Shown piece after piece: positions 39,101 to 48,894 of a stretch of DNA of 64,000 nt. How positions within the stretch are numbered: the stretch's first letter is position 1; the number at the start of each line of letters is the position of its first letter. A model generated the notes under the pieces. The model was not told where the DNA came from and did not search any database. It saw nothing but the letters and a program-made list of their open reading frames with translations. Origin of the DNA: CAVVSD01 sp963750895 (GTDB lineage Bacteria; Actinomycetota; Thermoleophilia; Solirubrobacterales; Solirubrobacteraceae); assembly GCA_963750895.1 (NCBI GenBank), contig CAVVSD010000006.1, forward strand, positions 682,001-746,000. The letters run 5' to 3'. A program made the position numbers and the translations under genes.

Positions 39101-40361
39101 GCCGCGCCCTGCGTGACGGCGGCCCCGCGACGGCCGCGACGCTCAACAGCCCGACCGGCCTGGCCGTGGGGCTGGACGGCTCGCTGTACATCGCCGATCC
39201 GGCGCTCCTGCGGGTGCGGCGCATCGCCCCGAACGGGACCATCTCCACCGTCGCCGGCACCGGCCAGGCGCGCACGGGGACGGCCGGCTGCGGGGACGGC
39301 GGGGGTGCCGTCGCCGCGCAGCTCGCCGACCCGCAGGGCGTGTGGGTCGACCCCGCGGGCCAGATCTACATCGCCGACGGCACGCGCGGCGTCCGGCGCG
39401 TGGGGCTCGACGGGACGATCGCGACGGTCGCGAGCGGCGCCTACGACGTCGTGAGCGTGACCGGCGACGCGTCAGGGACGATCTGGGCCGCGGCGAACGA
39501 CCCGGACTACCTGCTCGAGGTGAACGTCACCGGCGCACACGATGACGCCGGTCGTCGGCACGGGGACCAGCGGCTACAACGGCGGGTCCGCCTCGCCCGC
39601 GACCGGGGTGCAGGTCAACCGGCCGGGGAGCCTCTCGGTGACGCTGGACGGGCTCGTCGTCTTCGCGGACACGGGCAACCACCTCATCCGGGCCTACGAC
39701 CCGGCGCTCGGAACGGTGATCGACGACATCGCGGGCGTCGCCGGCACGGGCGGCTACAACGGCGACGGCCGCGACGCGCAGCACACGCAGCTGAACGCGC
39801 CGCGGGCGGTCACCGCGATGCGCGGCGCGCTCTACGTGGCGGGACACCGGCAACGGCCGGGTGCGGCAGGTCGGCCCGTCCGCGGTGCCGTCGTCGCCAG
39901 GCACCGAGGAGCCGGGCGCGCAGCCCGGCTCGCCGACGCGGCCGTCCGTCACGAGCAGGCCGGTGGTTCGTGGGCAGGCCGTGTCGGGTGACGCGCCCCG
40001 GAGCCCCGGGGCCCGCGTGAGGCCCGACAACCGGTTCACCGTCGGCAGCCTGCGGGTGCGCGCGACGGCACGGTCACGCTGCGGGTCAAGGTGCGGGCGG
40101 CGGGCAGGCTGCGCGGGGTCGTGACGATCCGGCGCAACGGCCGGACGTGGTCGTTCGCGACGGGCGCCGCGGGGATTCGCAACGCGACGACGGTGACGCT
40201 GCGGGCGACGCCGACGAAGCGCGCCCGCGACCTCGTCGGCCGGGGGCACGAGCGGCTCAGGCTGGCGCTCGCGGTGACGTTCCGGCCGACGGGCGGCGAC
40301 GCGCGGACGAGCCGGGCGCGCGGGCCCGCGGCTCGCCGCGTCCTCCGGCGGGAAGCCGTAG
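36113..40361 (+). CDS. Giant secreted protein: YWTD-like propeller, pentapeptide repeats, NHL-like propeller; frameshifted
   Basis: GTG 36113 opens a Sec signal (LLVTIALGLLSAVLVTSAQA). Order: YWTD/LDL-receptor-like repeats (HVYWAAPGGIGRANIDGTGA, HVYWPDNANGSIGRADIDGS, HVWWAHDYHCDY) at 36500-37050; a short Cys cluster (NSCGCAGCAF, 37393-37420); a pentapeptide solenoid of A(D/N)LSGA-type repeats from 37490 to about 38620; an NHL-like propeller (SPTGLAVGLDGSLYIADPAL, GVWVDPAGQIYIADGTRGVR, RPGSLSVTLDGLVVFADTGN) at 38880-39860; and a basic beta C-terminus (RGVVTIRRNGRTWSF). Breaks near 36255, 36420, 37125, 37390, 38080, 38740, 38860, 39535, 39840, 40065 and 40325. Reading across the last one, the stop is TAG 40359-40361; about 1,415 residues. 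It is translationally coupled to the Tat protein upstream. Likely a wall-associated or released adhesion/interaction protein. Confidence 0.65.
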
Positions 40362-40607
40362 GCGCGGACGAGCGCGTCCACGTCGCCGGGGTTCACCCCG
40401 CTCGGCCAGGATGTGCACCTGCTCGGCCGAGTCGCGCAGCGCACCGGCGGGCAGCGCCTCGGGCCACTGGGACCCGCCCGACCTGGAAGCCATAAAGGCC
40501 GACCTCTGCTCTCGATTCGCCCTGCCCAGCAAGGCGCCGAGTACGCCGAACGCGGCGACGACGGACATCACGACCAACGCCTGCAGGTACGGCGACCGCC
40601 GCGCCAC
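40257..40607 (-). CDS. Possible small membrane protein, frameshifted
   Basis: From GTG 40607: RRSPYLQALVVMSVVAAFGV followed by LGALLGRANREQRSAFMA, one clear membrane helix with a basic start, then SAEQVHILAE and, after a one-base shift near 40395, VNPGDVDALVRAYGFPPEDA. Both halves look like real protein, but the 3' part overlaps the end of the giant + strand gene and the end point is uncertain. No family recognised. Confidence 0.35.
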   Translation of the reverse strand: MARRSPYLQALVVMSVVAAFGVLGALLGRANREQRSAFMASRSGGSQWPEALPAGALRDSAEQVHILAERGEPRRRGRARPRLRLPAGGRGEPRARAPGSSARRRPSAGTSPRAPA

Positions 40608-41354
40608 CGCAAGCACGCGGGGGAGGACACATCCGCGCGGCCATCCGCGACGCGTGGATCGGCACACCGGCGCCGGCTCGTCGCCCACGCTGAGCCGCCG
40701 GGCCGCGCGAGCCCGTGCTCGTAGGCGAAGACGACGGCCTGTGCCCGGCTGCGGAGGTCGAGCTTCGAGAGCACGTTGGCGACGTGCTTCTTGACCGTGC
40801 TGGCCTCGAGCACGAGCTCGCGGCCGAGGTCCGCGTTGGAGAGGCCGCGCGCCATCAGCAGGAGCACCTCGTGCTCGCGCGGGGTGAGCGCGTCGATCCG
40901 CGCGTCGGGCTGGGCGGCGGCGCGCTCGCCGCGAACTCGGCGATGAGCCGCCGCGTGACCTCGGGGGAGATCAGGCCCTGGCCGCGGGCGACCGTCCGCA
41001 CGGCGTCGACGAGCGCCTCGGGCTCGGCGGACTTCAGCAGGAAGCCGGCGGCGCCGGCGCGCAGCGCGGCGAAGACCACCTCGTCGAGGTCGAACGTCGT
41101 GACGACGAGCACGTCGATCGGCTCGCCGCCGCGGGATGCGCCAGCAGCCGGGTCGCCGCGAGGCCGTCCATGCGCGGCATGCGGACGTCCATCAGCACGA
41201 GGTCGGCCGCGCGGCGGTGGGCGAGCGCGACCGCCTCGACGCCGTCGGCGGCCTCGCCGACGATCTCGATGTCGGGCTCGGCCTCGAGGATCGTCCGCAG
41301 CCCGCGGCGCACGACGGCCTGGTCGTCGGCGAGCAGGACGCGGATGGCGGTCAT
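40568..41354 (-). CDS. NarL/LuxR-family response regulator, frameshifted
   Basis: ATG 41354 overlaps the kinase stop (ATGA). Receiver: VLLADDQAVVRRGLRTILEA, phospho-Asp in LVLMDVRMPRMDGLAATRLL; a one-base loss near 41145 shifts to the frame with VLVVTTFDLDEVVFAALRAG and the Lys in FLLKSAE. A second shift near 40920 leads to the LuxR helix-turn-helix LTPREHEVLLLMARGLSNAD, TVKKHVANVLSKLDLRSRAQ. It normally would end near GLARPGG (about 40695); no stop exists in any frame until 40568, so the last 40 residues are doubtful. Partner of the adjacent kinase; likely regulates the divergent ABC exporter. Confidence 0.85.
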
Positions 41355-42550
41355 CGACTCCGCCCTTTCGCCGGCGCGCCGGCAGCACGGCGTGGACGCG
41401 CCAGCCGAGACCGTCCGGGCTCGGGCCGGCGTCGAGCCGCCCGCCGACGAGCGCCGCGCGCTCGCGCATGCCGGCGATGCCGCTGCCGCGGCCGACGGGC
41501 CGGTCCGGCGCGCGCCGTCGTCCTTGACGTCGATGAACGCCTCGCCGTTCGTCAGGTGGATCGAGACGGCGGCCCGCGGGGGCCGCGCGTAGCGCGCGAC
41601 GTTGGTCAGCGCCTCCTGGACGATCCGGAACGTCGCGGCCTGGACGTCCGCCGTCAGCGCGTCGTCGGCCGGGCGGCGCAGGACGCGGACCTCGACGCCC
41701 GAGGCGCGGACCGCGTCGAGCAGCGTGTCGAGGTCGGCGAGCCCGGGGGCGCGCCGGGCGCGTCGTCGCCGCCTGCATCGCGCATGCCGCGGACCGCGGC
41801 GCGCGTCTGGGCCAGCGCCTCGCGCGCCATCTCGCGCGATCCGCTCGAAGGTGGCGCGCGCCTCCTCGGGATCCGCGTCGACCAGGGTGCGTCCCGCGCC
41901 GGCCTGGACGGCGATCGCGCTGAGGGCGTTGCCGACGACGTCGTGGACGTCGCGCGCGATGCGCACGCGCTCGCGCGCGGCGGCCTCGCCTGCCTCGGCG
42001 GCGCGCAGCTGCGCCAGGCGGCCGCACTGGTCGCGGACCTGCGCGAGCAGGCGGCGCTGCTCGCGGAGCAGGTCGGCGAGCAGGAGCGGCACGCCGATCA
42101 CGCAGACGTTCGCGACGAGCTGGAACGCGCTCAGCGGCTCGCCCGCGGCGTCCGCGGCGGCGATCGACGCGAGCACGTCGCCGACGAGCGTGAACGTCCC
42201 GAGCGCGACCGCGTGCGGCGGTCGGTGAGGTAGACCGCGGCCGCGGCGATCAGCAGCGCCGAGAACCAGCCCGAGGTCGGCGGGTAGCCGAGCGCGGCGG
42301 CGACCAGCGCCGCCGTGAGCGCGATCACCGCCGACGCGACGGGCGCGCGCCGGCACGTCGCGGCGGGCAGCGTCATGAGAGCACGAGCACGACCGCGAGC
42401 GCGTCGATGTCCCGCCACGTCGCGTCGTCGGCGGCGCGCTGCAGAGCGAGGGTAAGCAGCCCGAGCCCCACGCCGGCCGCAGTCAGCACGAGGTCCGCGG
42501 CCGGCGCCGGACGCGTGGGGCGGCTGCGGCGAGCGGCGCATCGGAGCCAT
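41351..42550 (-). CDS. NarX-type (HisKA_3) sensor histidine kinase, several frameshifts
   Basis: Fragments in order from about 42550: membrane helices LVLTAAGVGLGLLTLALQRA, IDALAVVLVLS, SAVIALTAALVAAALGYPPT, GWFSALLIAAAAVYL; linker VANVCVIGVPLLLADLLREQ; HisKA_3 box RERVRIARDVHDVVGNALSA with phospho-His; dimer helix; N box TFRIVQEALTNVARYARPPR; and a broken G box (VDVKDDG...SGIAGMRERAALVGGRLDAG). Breaks near 42377, 42225, 41830, 41770, 41515 and 41380. The protein is the usual four-to-six-helix kinase paired with the LuxR regulator, whose ATG overlaps its TGA (41351-41353). Confidence 0.8.
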
Positions 42551-42690
42551 GCTCTCAGCCCGCGGCGGCGCCGTCCTCATCCCAAAGGCCCAGGCCGGCC
42601 ACCCCTCCTGGCCCCCCTCGATGACCCCCATCGGCCGCTGCGCGGCGCGGGCCGTGGCGCAGGCTGGACGACCCCACCCAGGAGCCGTCC

Positions 42691-43465
<775 letters not shown>

Positions 43466-43466
43466 C

Positions 43467-45991
43467 ATGCTGCGCATCTCGCTGCAGACGCTGCGCGCGC
43501 GCCGCGCCACGCTCGCCGGCGCGTTCGTCGCGATCTGGCTCGCCGTCACGCTCGCGTCCGCCACCGGACTGCTCATGGCCGGCGCGCTCGGGCCGCCGGG
43601 CGCCGGGCGCCTCGCCGCCGCCGACGCGGTGGTCCGCGCCGACCCGACCGTCACCATCGGCCGCGGCGAGGACGCCGAGGGCGTCGACGTCGTCCCCGGC
43701 CCGCGCCTGCCCGCGAGCGCGGTCGCGCGCGTCGCCGCCGTGCCCGGCGTCGCCCGCGCCGTCGGCGACATCGCCTTCCCCGCCGGCGCCTGGGACGCCG
43801 AGGGCCGCCACCTGGACGCCGACCGGCGCGGACCGGCTCGTCGGCCACGGCTGGGACAGCGCGGCGCTCACCCCGTACCACCTGACCGCGGGCCGGCGCC
43901 GGGCGGGCCGCGCGACGTCGTCGCCGACGTCCGGCTCGGCGCGCGCGTCGGCGCCACGCTGCGCGATCGTCGCGCCCGGCCGGAGACGCGCGCTACCGCG
44001 TCAGCGGCCTCGCCGACGCCCGCGGCGCCGGCGACGAGAGCCAGGCCGCCGTGTTCTTCCCGCCGCCGTCGCCGCCGCGCTGTCCGGCGCCCCGGGCGAG
44101 GTCGACGCGATCGGCGTGCATCGCCGAGCCCGGGACGTCGGCGGCCGCGCTGCGCAACCGGCTGCGCGAGCGCCTCGGCAACGGCGTCGAGGTCCTCGAT
44201 CGCGCGCCACGCCGCCGACGCCGACGCCGGCGACCCGACCGCCGCGGACCGCGCGGGCCTGATCGCCATCTTCGGCGCGATGGGCGGCATCGCCGGTGCC
44301 GTCGCGCTGTTCGTCGTCGCCGGGACGTTCGCGCCTCGCGATCGCGCAGCGCCGGCGGGAGACCGCGGTGCTGCGCGCGCTCGGCGCGACGCCGCGCGCA
44401 GATCCGCCGGCTCATCGCCGGCGAGGCGCTGCTCGTCTCGCTGGTCGCCGGCGCGCTCGGGCTCGCTCGCGGGGCGCCCGCTCGCCGAAGCCATCGTCGA
44501 CGTGCTCGCGGACCGCGGCGAGGTCGGACCGGCGTTCGCGCCGGCGCGACTCGCTGGTCCCGCTCGTCGGCGGCGCTCGGCATGGGCGTCCTGATCGCGC
44601 AGCTCGCGGTCGTCGCCGCCGCGCGCCGCGCCGGACGCATCCCGCCGGCCGACGCGCTGCGCGAGGTCGCGATCGAGCATCCGCGGCCCGGGCGTCGTGC
44701 GCGTCGCTCGCCGGCGTCGCGTGCCTGCGCGGCGGCGCGGCGATGTCGATGCTGTTCTCCGGCTTCTGGGCGATGGCGTTCGCCGTGCTCGGCGGGATCC
44801 TCCTCGCCATGGGCGTGGGGCTGCTCGGGCGCTGGCTGCTCGGGATCCCCGCCGCGCTGCTCGCCGCGCCGCTGCGCCGCCTCGGCGCGCCGGGGATGCT
44901 CGCCGGCACCGGCCTGGCGGCGAACCGCTGGCGGACCGCCGCGCTGGCGACGCCGATCGTGCTCGTCGCGATGCTCGCCGGCATCCAGGGCATCGTCGAG
45001 TCCAGCAACCAGCGCCACACGGAGGACGTCACGCGGCCCGGTCGACGCGCCGCGCACGTCGTCGTCGGCGCCGACGGCGCGCCGCTGCCCGCCGGCACCG
45101 CGGCCGCGGTCGCGCGGCTCGCGCGGCGTCGACGGCGTCGACCGCGATCGTGCCGACGGAGATCCACCCGCTCGCGGCGGGCTCGGCGAGCAGGGCCCGT
45201 GGCCGGCCGCCGGCGTGGGCGGACGCGGCGACGGCGACGCTCGATCCCGACGTGGTCGCGGGGATCGCTCGCGCGACGTCCGCGGCGACGCCGTCGCCGT
45301 CAGCCGCGTGTTCGCCGACGGCGGCGACCTGCGGGTCGGCGACACGGGTCGCGGTGCGGATGGCCGACACGGCGCGCGCGACGCTCGCGTGGCGGCGGTC
45401 TACGACCGCGCGGCCGGACTCGGCGACGTCCTGCTCGACCCGGCCGTCGCCCGGCGCCACGCGGCGTCCCGGCCGACACGGCGCTGTTCGTCGCCGGCGG
45501 CGCGGGGGCCGGGCGATCGCTGGCGCGCTACGCGGCCGCGCACCCGGGCATCGGCCGCTCGACCGCGGCGCGTACCTCGACACGGTCACGCGACCAACGT
45601 CGACGGCGCGTGGGGCGTCTGGCTGGTGGTCGGCCTCGCCGCCGCGTTCGCGGCGCTCGCGCTCGTCAACACGGCGGCGATGACCACGACGGAGCGCCGT
45701 GGCGAGCTCGCGACGATCCGGCTGCTCGGCGGCACGCCGGGCCAGGCGACGCGGATGGTCACGCTCGAGATGCTCCCGACCGTCGTCGTGGCGCTGGCGC
45801 GGGGGCGGCGATCGTCGCCGTCGCGGTCGCGGGCGTGCCGCGCGGCCTGACCGGCGTCCCGCTCGCGTGCCGCTCGAGCTCGCGGCGGCCCTGGCGGCCG
45901 GCGCCGCGGTCCTCGGGCTGCTGGCCGCCGGGTCACGACGCGGCTCGCGCTGCGGGCCTCGCCGGCGGAGGCGATGCGCGCGAAGGAGTGA
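43467..45991 (+). CDS. FtsX-like ABC permease with duplicated core, many frameshifts
   Basis: ATG 43467 begins MLRISLQTLRARRATLAGAF with a helix VAIWLAVTLASATGLLMAGA, then an extracellular domain (PASAVARVAAVPGVARAVGD), FtsX core 1 around 44255-44640 (AIFGAMGGIAGAVALFVVAG, AQRRRETAVLRALGATP, GVLIAQLAVVAAARRAGRIP), a central part (GFWAMAFAVLGGILLAMGVG, GLAANRWRTAALATPIVLVA) and core 2 at 45600-45980 (GVWLVVGLAAAFAALALVNT, ERRGELATIRLLGGTPGQAT). Ten or so single-base breaks occur. Unbroken it would be about 840 residues, ending at TGA 45989-45991. Such permeases with an extra duplicated core export peptides or antibiotics. Confidence 0.82.
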
Positions 45992-46015
45992 GCGCAGGCA
46001 CACCCGAGCGTGCCT

Positions 46016-46044
46016 GGAGGCGGCCCCGGACCGGGGCCGCCTCC
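46016..46044 (+). terminator. Strong hairpin after the ABC exporter operon
   Basis: A perfect 13-bp inverted repeat (GGAGGCGGCCCCG / CGGGGCCGCCTCC) around a 3-nt centre begins 24 nt after the permease stop. It has no T tract, as common in such high-GC genomes. Confidence 0.7.
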
Positions 46045-46692
46045 GCACGATGCACGGTCGCTGCCGGAGGGTTGGGGCCTCGACCGGGCGCCGGCTCTCG
46101 GTCGCCTGCCCTCCTTGTATCGGGCGACGGCCCCGGGACGCATCGCGCCCACCAGATGGATGCCGCACTTGTCGTCGCCGAACGATCGCTCGAAGAATCG
46201 AGTGACGACGCCGAGGCCACAACGGTCTGCGCAAGCGCGCTCGCGCGATTGACGGATCAGAGCAGCGTCTACGCCGCCCCATCTCTCGTGCGGCTGTGAA
46301 TCGGGAGGGCGCGGAGCTCCTAGGTCCCCGTTCAGAGGACCAGAGCACTCCGCGCCCAAGGAAGCCTGGCCGGGCGAACCGAATGCCCTAAAGGCCACGC
46401 ATCCACTCTGTGCTCCTGCCCGAGTCGCGGCCGTTCCCGAACAACTTTGGCCGACGGCTGTCTTGATACGAACGCCGTTGAGGGACCGACACCGGCGCCA
46501 GGTGTGCGGGCGGCGTAGGTGGAGGGTCAGCTGCCGCTGCCCCGTAGGCGCGCCGCACGAGCGCCGGGGCGCGAGCAGCGCGCCGGCCGCCCAGGTGCTG
46601 CGGCCGGGCCGGACGCGCTGGGGCCACAAGCCCTCAGGGCAACGAGCGCGTTCGGTGCACGATGCCTGTGTCCGGCAGGCCCTACTTCGCAG
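46045..46692. other. Gene-poor 650-bp gap
   Basis: No convincing gene. Open frames on both strands are arginine/alanine-rich overlap frames without recognisable motifs or ribosome sites. A short + strand stretch (about 46156-46299) could encode MDAALVVAERSLEESSDDAE and a further 27 residues, but nothing supports expression. The base composition is less biased than in flanking genes. Confidence 0.5.
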
Positions 46693-46716
46693 AAACCCCC
46701 GCCGCAGCAGGGGTTT
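46693..46716 (-). terminator. Hairpin terminator downstream of the tRNA
   Basis: AAACCCC (46693-46699) and GGGGTTT (46710-46716) form a 7-bp stem with a GC-rich loop directly 3' of the minus-strand tRNA; reading on the minus strand the stem ends in GGGTTTCT, a short U run. Confidence 0.65.
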
Positions 46717-46786
46717 GGATGCCGGACTCGAACCCCCGACACGCGGATTATGATTCCGCTGCTCTAACCGACTGAGCTACTCCGGC
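46717..46786 (-). tRNA. tRNA-Met (anticodon CAT, elongator type), 3' part shortened
   Basis: On the minus strand the sequence reads GCCGGAG-TA (acceptor 5' strand), GCTC-AGTCGGTTA-GAGC (D arm), GCGGA-ATCATAA-TCCGC (anticodon arm, CAT at 34-36), then GGGGG-TTCGAGT (T stem and loop). The 3' side should continue with a five-base T-stem strand and CTCCGGC to pair with the acceptor, but reads CC-GGC-A-TCCA: about 6-7 bases covering the T-stem and acceptor 3' strands are missing. The anticodon stem lacks the three G-C pairs of initiator tRNA. Either a defective copy or, more likely, an assembly deletion. Confidence 0.85.
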
Positions 46787-46839
46787 GGGGAGGCGGAGTC
46801 TAGCGACGGTCGCGCACACGAGGACCTCATCGGTCAGGA

Positions 46840-47826
46840 CTACGCACCGAGCTCGTCCTCGACGTAGACCCTGACGATCTCGTCGAAGTCGGCCTCCGCC
46901 GAGAAGCCGAGCGCTTGCGCGCGGCGGGTCTCGAACGCGCGCGGCCAGCCTGCCACGATGCGCGCGATCGTCTCGTCGGGCTCGTGGTGCACCCGGCGGA
47001 CCGCATCCTCGCCGCCGACGCGGCGCAGCGCTTCGATCTCCTCGGCCACCGTCGCGGAGACGCCGGGCATCGTGAGGAAACGGCGATCGCCGAGGCCGGC
47101 CGTGTCCAGCGTCGCCGCGTGCAGCAGGAAGCCGATCGCTGCGCGCGGCGAGGCGAACCAGTGCCGCACGTCGGGCGACACCGGCAACACCGCGTCCTGA
47201 CCGTTGAGCGGCTCTCGGATGATGCTCGAGAAGAACCCCGACGCAGCGAGGTTGGGCGTGCCCGGCCGCACGCAGATCGTCGGCAGGCGGATGGCGATGC
47301 CATCGACGAAGCCGCGGCGAGCATGGTCCGACAGCAGCAACTCGATCATCGCCTTCTGCGTCCCGTAGCTGGTGGCGGGCGTGGCGGCATGGTCATCGCC
47401 GATGACGTCCGGCAGCGGTGGCCCGAAGACGGCGATCGACGAGCTGAAGACCAAGCGCGGCCGGTAGCTGCGATCGCAGGCGCGGACGGCGTCGAGCAGC
47501 ATGCGCGTCGCGTCGACGTTCACGCGGTAGCCCTTCTCGAGGTCCTCCTCCGCCTCGCCGGAGACCACCGCGGCCAGGTGGAAGATGACGTCGGGACGCC
47601 CCGCCACGATCGCGGCGGCCACCCCCGGCTCGGCCAGATCAGCCGCCGTGCTCTCGATGACGAAGCGCGAAGTCTCCGGCGGCGCGGCGACGACACGATC
47701 GACGAGCGTCAGCTGCGAGATGGGCTCGGATCCCAGCCGGCCGTCACGCACGAGCCGCTCGACGAGCTTGCCGCCCAGCATCCCCGCCGCGCCGAGAACC
47801 AGAATCCGCATCCGCTTCGGGCGCAT
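46840..47826 (-). CDS. denD: DenD-like NAD-dependent epimerase/dehydrogenase (D-erythronate dehydrogenase family)
   Basis: 328 residues from ATG 47826 (ATG 47811 is 5 codons in). The extended SDR Rossmann motif is ILVLGAAGMLGGKLVERL; the catalytic YxxxK is SYGTQKAMIELLLSD with the upstream Ser in LVFSSSIAVFGP. IFHLAAVVSGEAEEDLEKGY, RLPTICVRPGTPNLAASGFF and WFASPRAAIGFLLHAA are the characteristic DenD segments. The known enzyme oxidises D-erythronate to 2-oxo-tetronate in four-carbon acid sugar catabolism. The kinase and decarboxylating partners of that pathway are not adjacent, so the role here is inferred from similarity only. Confidence 0.82.
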   Translation of the reverse strand: MRPKRMRILVLGAAGMLGGKLVERLVRDGRLGSEPISQLTLVDRVVAAPPETSRFVIESTAADLAEPGVAAAIVAGRPDVIFHLAAVVSGEAEEDLEKGYRVNVDATRMLLDAVRACDRSYRPRLVFSSSIAVFGPPLPDVIGDDHAATPATSYGTQKAMIELLLSDHARRGFVDGIAIRLPTICVRPGTPNLAASGFFSSIIREPLNGQDAVLPVSPDVRHWFASPRAAIGFLLHAATLDTAGLGDRRFLTMPGVSATVAEEIEALRRVGGEDAVRRVHHEPDETIARIVAGWPRAFETRRAQALGFSAEADFDEIVRVYVEDELGA

Positions 47827-47869
47827 CGTAGACGGAAGCGCCCGATTCATCGGTACCTTCCCGCGTCGG

Positions 47870-48610
47870 ATGGCCGCCGCACTCGGATGGGGCGCGCTCG
47901 CAGCGTCGTCGCTCGTCATCGGTGCGCTGCTGGGACTCGCGCGAGACTGGCCCAGCAAGTCGATCGGGCTCGTGCTCGCGTTCGGGGCGGGTGCGCTCAT
48001 CAGCGCCGTCAGCTTCGATCTCGCCGAGGAGGGCATCGACATCGGCGGCGGCGACTCCGTCGGCCTCGGGCTCGCGCTCGGCGCGCTGACCTACTTCACC
48101 GCCGACCGGCTCGTCGAGCGGATGGGTCGCCCCAAGCGCCACGGCGCGAAGGACGGCGGCACCGCGCCCGCCGGCGGGGACGCCGGGACGGGCCTGGCGC
48201 TCGGCGCGTTCCTCGACGGCATCCCCGAGCAGCTCGTGCTCGGCATCGGCATCGCCGCGGGCGAGGGCGTCAGCGTCGGGCTGCTCGTCGCGATCTTCAT
48301 CTCCAACCTGCCCGAGGCGATCGGGTCCTCCACCGAGATGTCCCGCGCCGGGCGCGGCCGGGGCGCGATCATGCGGCTGTGGATCGCCGTCGCGGTCGTG
48401 TGCGCGCTCGCGACGGTGGCGGGATGGACGATCGCCGACACCGCGTCGGGCGACCTGCAGGCGACGATCGACGGGTTCGCCGCCGGCGCGCTGCTCGTGA
48501 TGCTCATCGACTCGATGATCCCCGAGGCCGCGCGGCGCGCGGGCAACGTCGCGGGCCTGGTGACGGTGCTCGGCTTCGCGGTGGCTGCCGCGCTCTCGAA
48601 CCTCGGCTGA
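47870..48610 (+). CDS. ZIP-family-like membrane protein with altered metal-site residues
   Basis: 246 residues from ATG 47870, about seven or eight membrane helices (LGWGALAASSLVIGALLGLA, SIGLVLAFGAGALISAVSFD, LAVGLLVAIFISNLPEAIG-like). ZIP transporters carry HNxPEG in helix 4 and a similar motif in helix 5; here the corresponding sites are LDGIPEQLVLGIG and ISNLPEAIGSS, so Pro-Glu is kept but the His is replaced by Asp and Ser. A His/Gly-rich loop RMGRPKRHGAKDGG lies between helices 3 and 4. It may transport a different ion or be a non-transporting homologue. Divergent from denD, 43 bp apart. Confidence 0.82.
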   Translation: MAAALGWGALAASSLVIGALLGLARDWPSKSIGLVLAFGAGALISAVSFDLAEEGIDIGGGDSVGLGLALGALTYFTADRLVERMGRPKRHGAKDGGTAPAGGDAGTGLALGAFLDGIPEQLVLGIGIAAGEGVSVGLLVAIFISNLPEAIGSSTEMSRAGRGRGAIMRLWIAVAVVCALATVAGWTIADTASGDLQATIDGFAAGALLVMLIDSMIPEAARRAGNVAGLVTVLGFAVAAALSNLG

Positions 48611-48630
48611 CGGCTGCTTACGTGTCGGCC

Positions 48631-48894
48631 ATGACCACGATGCGCAAGATCCGCCAGGACGAGCTCGGCGGGCCCGAGGTCCTGCACGTCGTCGAGGTGC
48701 CGATCCCCGTGACCGGGATGCTCGTGGAGCCCGACCGGGCCGGGATCGAGGCGGTCGCGGCGCTCGCAGCCGACGGCCGGCTGAAGGCCGACGTCGCGCA
48801 GACCTTCCCGCTCGAGGAGGCGTCGCGCGCGCACGACCTCGGCGAGCGGGGCGCGATCGGCGGCGGCAAGCTCGTGCTCACCCCTGGGAGCTGA
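48631..48894 (+). pseudogene. Internally deleted zinc-type alcohol dehydrogenase / quinone oxidoreductase
   Basis: 87 residues: the first 30 (MRKIRQDELGGPEVLHVVEV then PIPVTG) are the N-terminus of an MDR-superfamily oxidoreductase, and the rest (MLVEPDRAGIEAVAALAADG, FPLEEASRAHDLGERGAIGG, KLVLTPGS) is the C-terminus, directly joined in frame. The roughly 220 central residues with catalytic and NADPH-binding domains are missing. A typical member is about 310 residues. The open frame is still intact, so the deletion is clean. It overlaps the subtilase 3' end by 17 nt. Confidence 0.75.

Noticed and set aside
46045..46692. Candidate small genes in the gap before the tRNA
   Set aside because: All frames are low in protein-like pattern, lack ribosome sites, and overlap each other on both strands.
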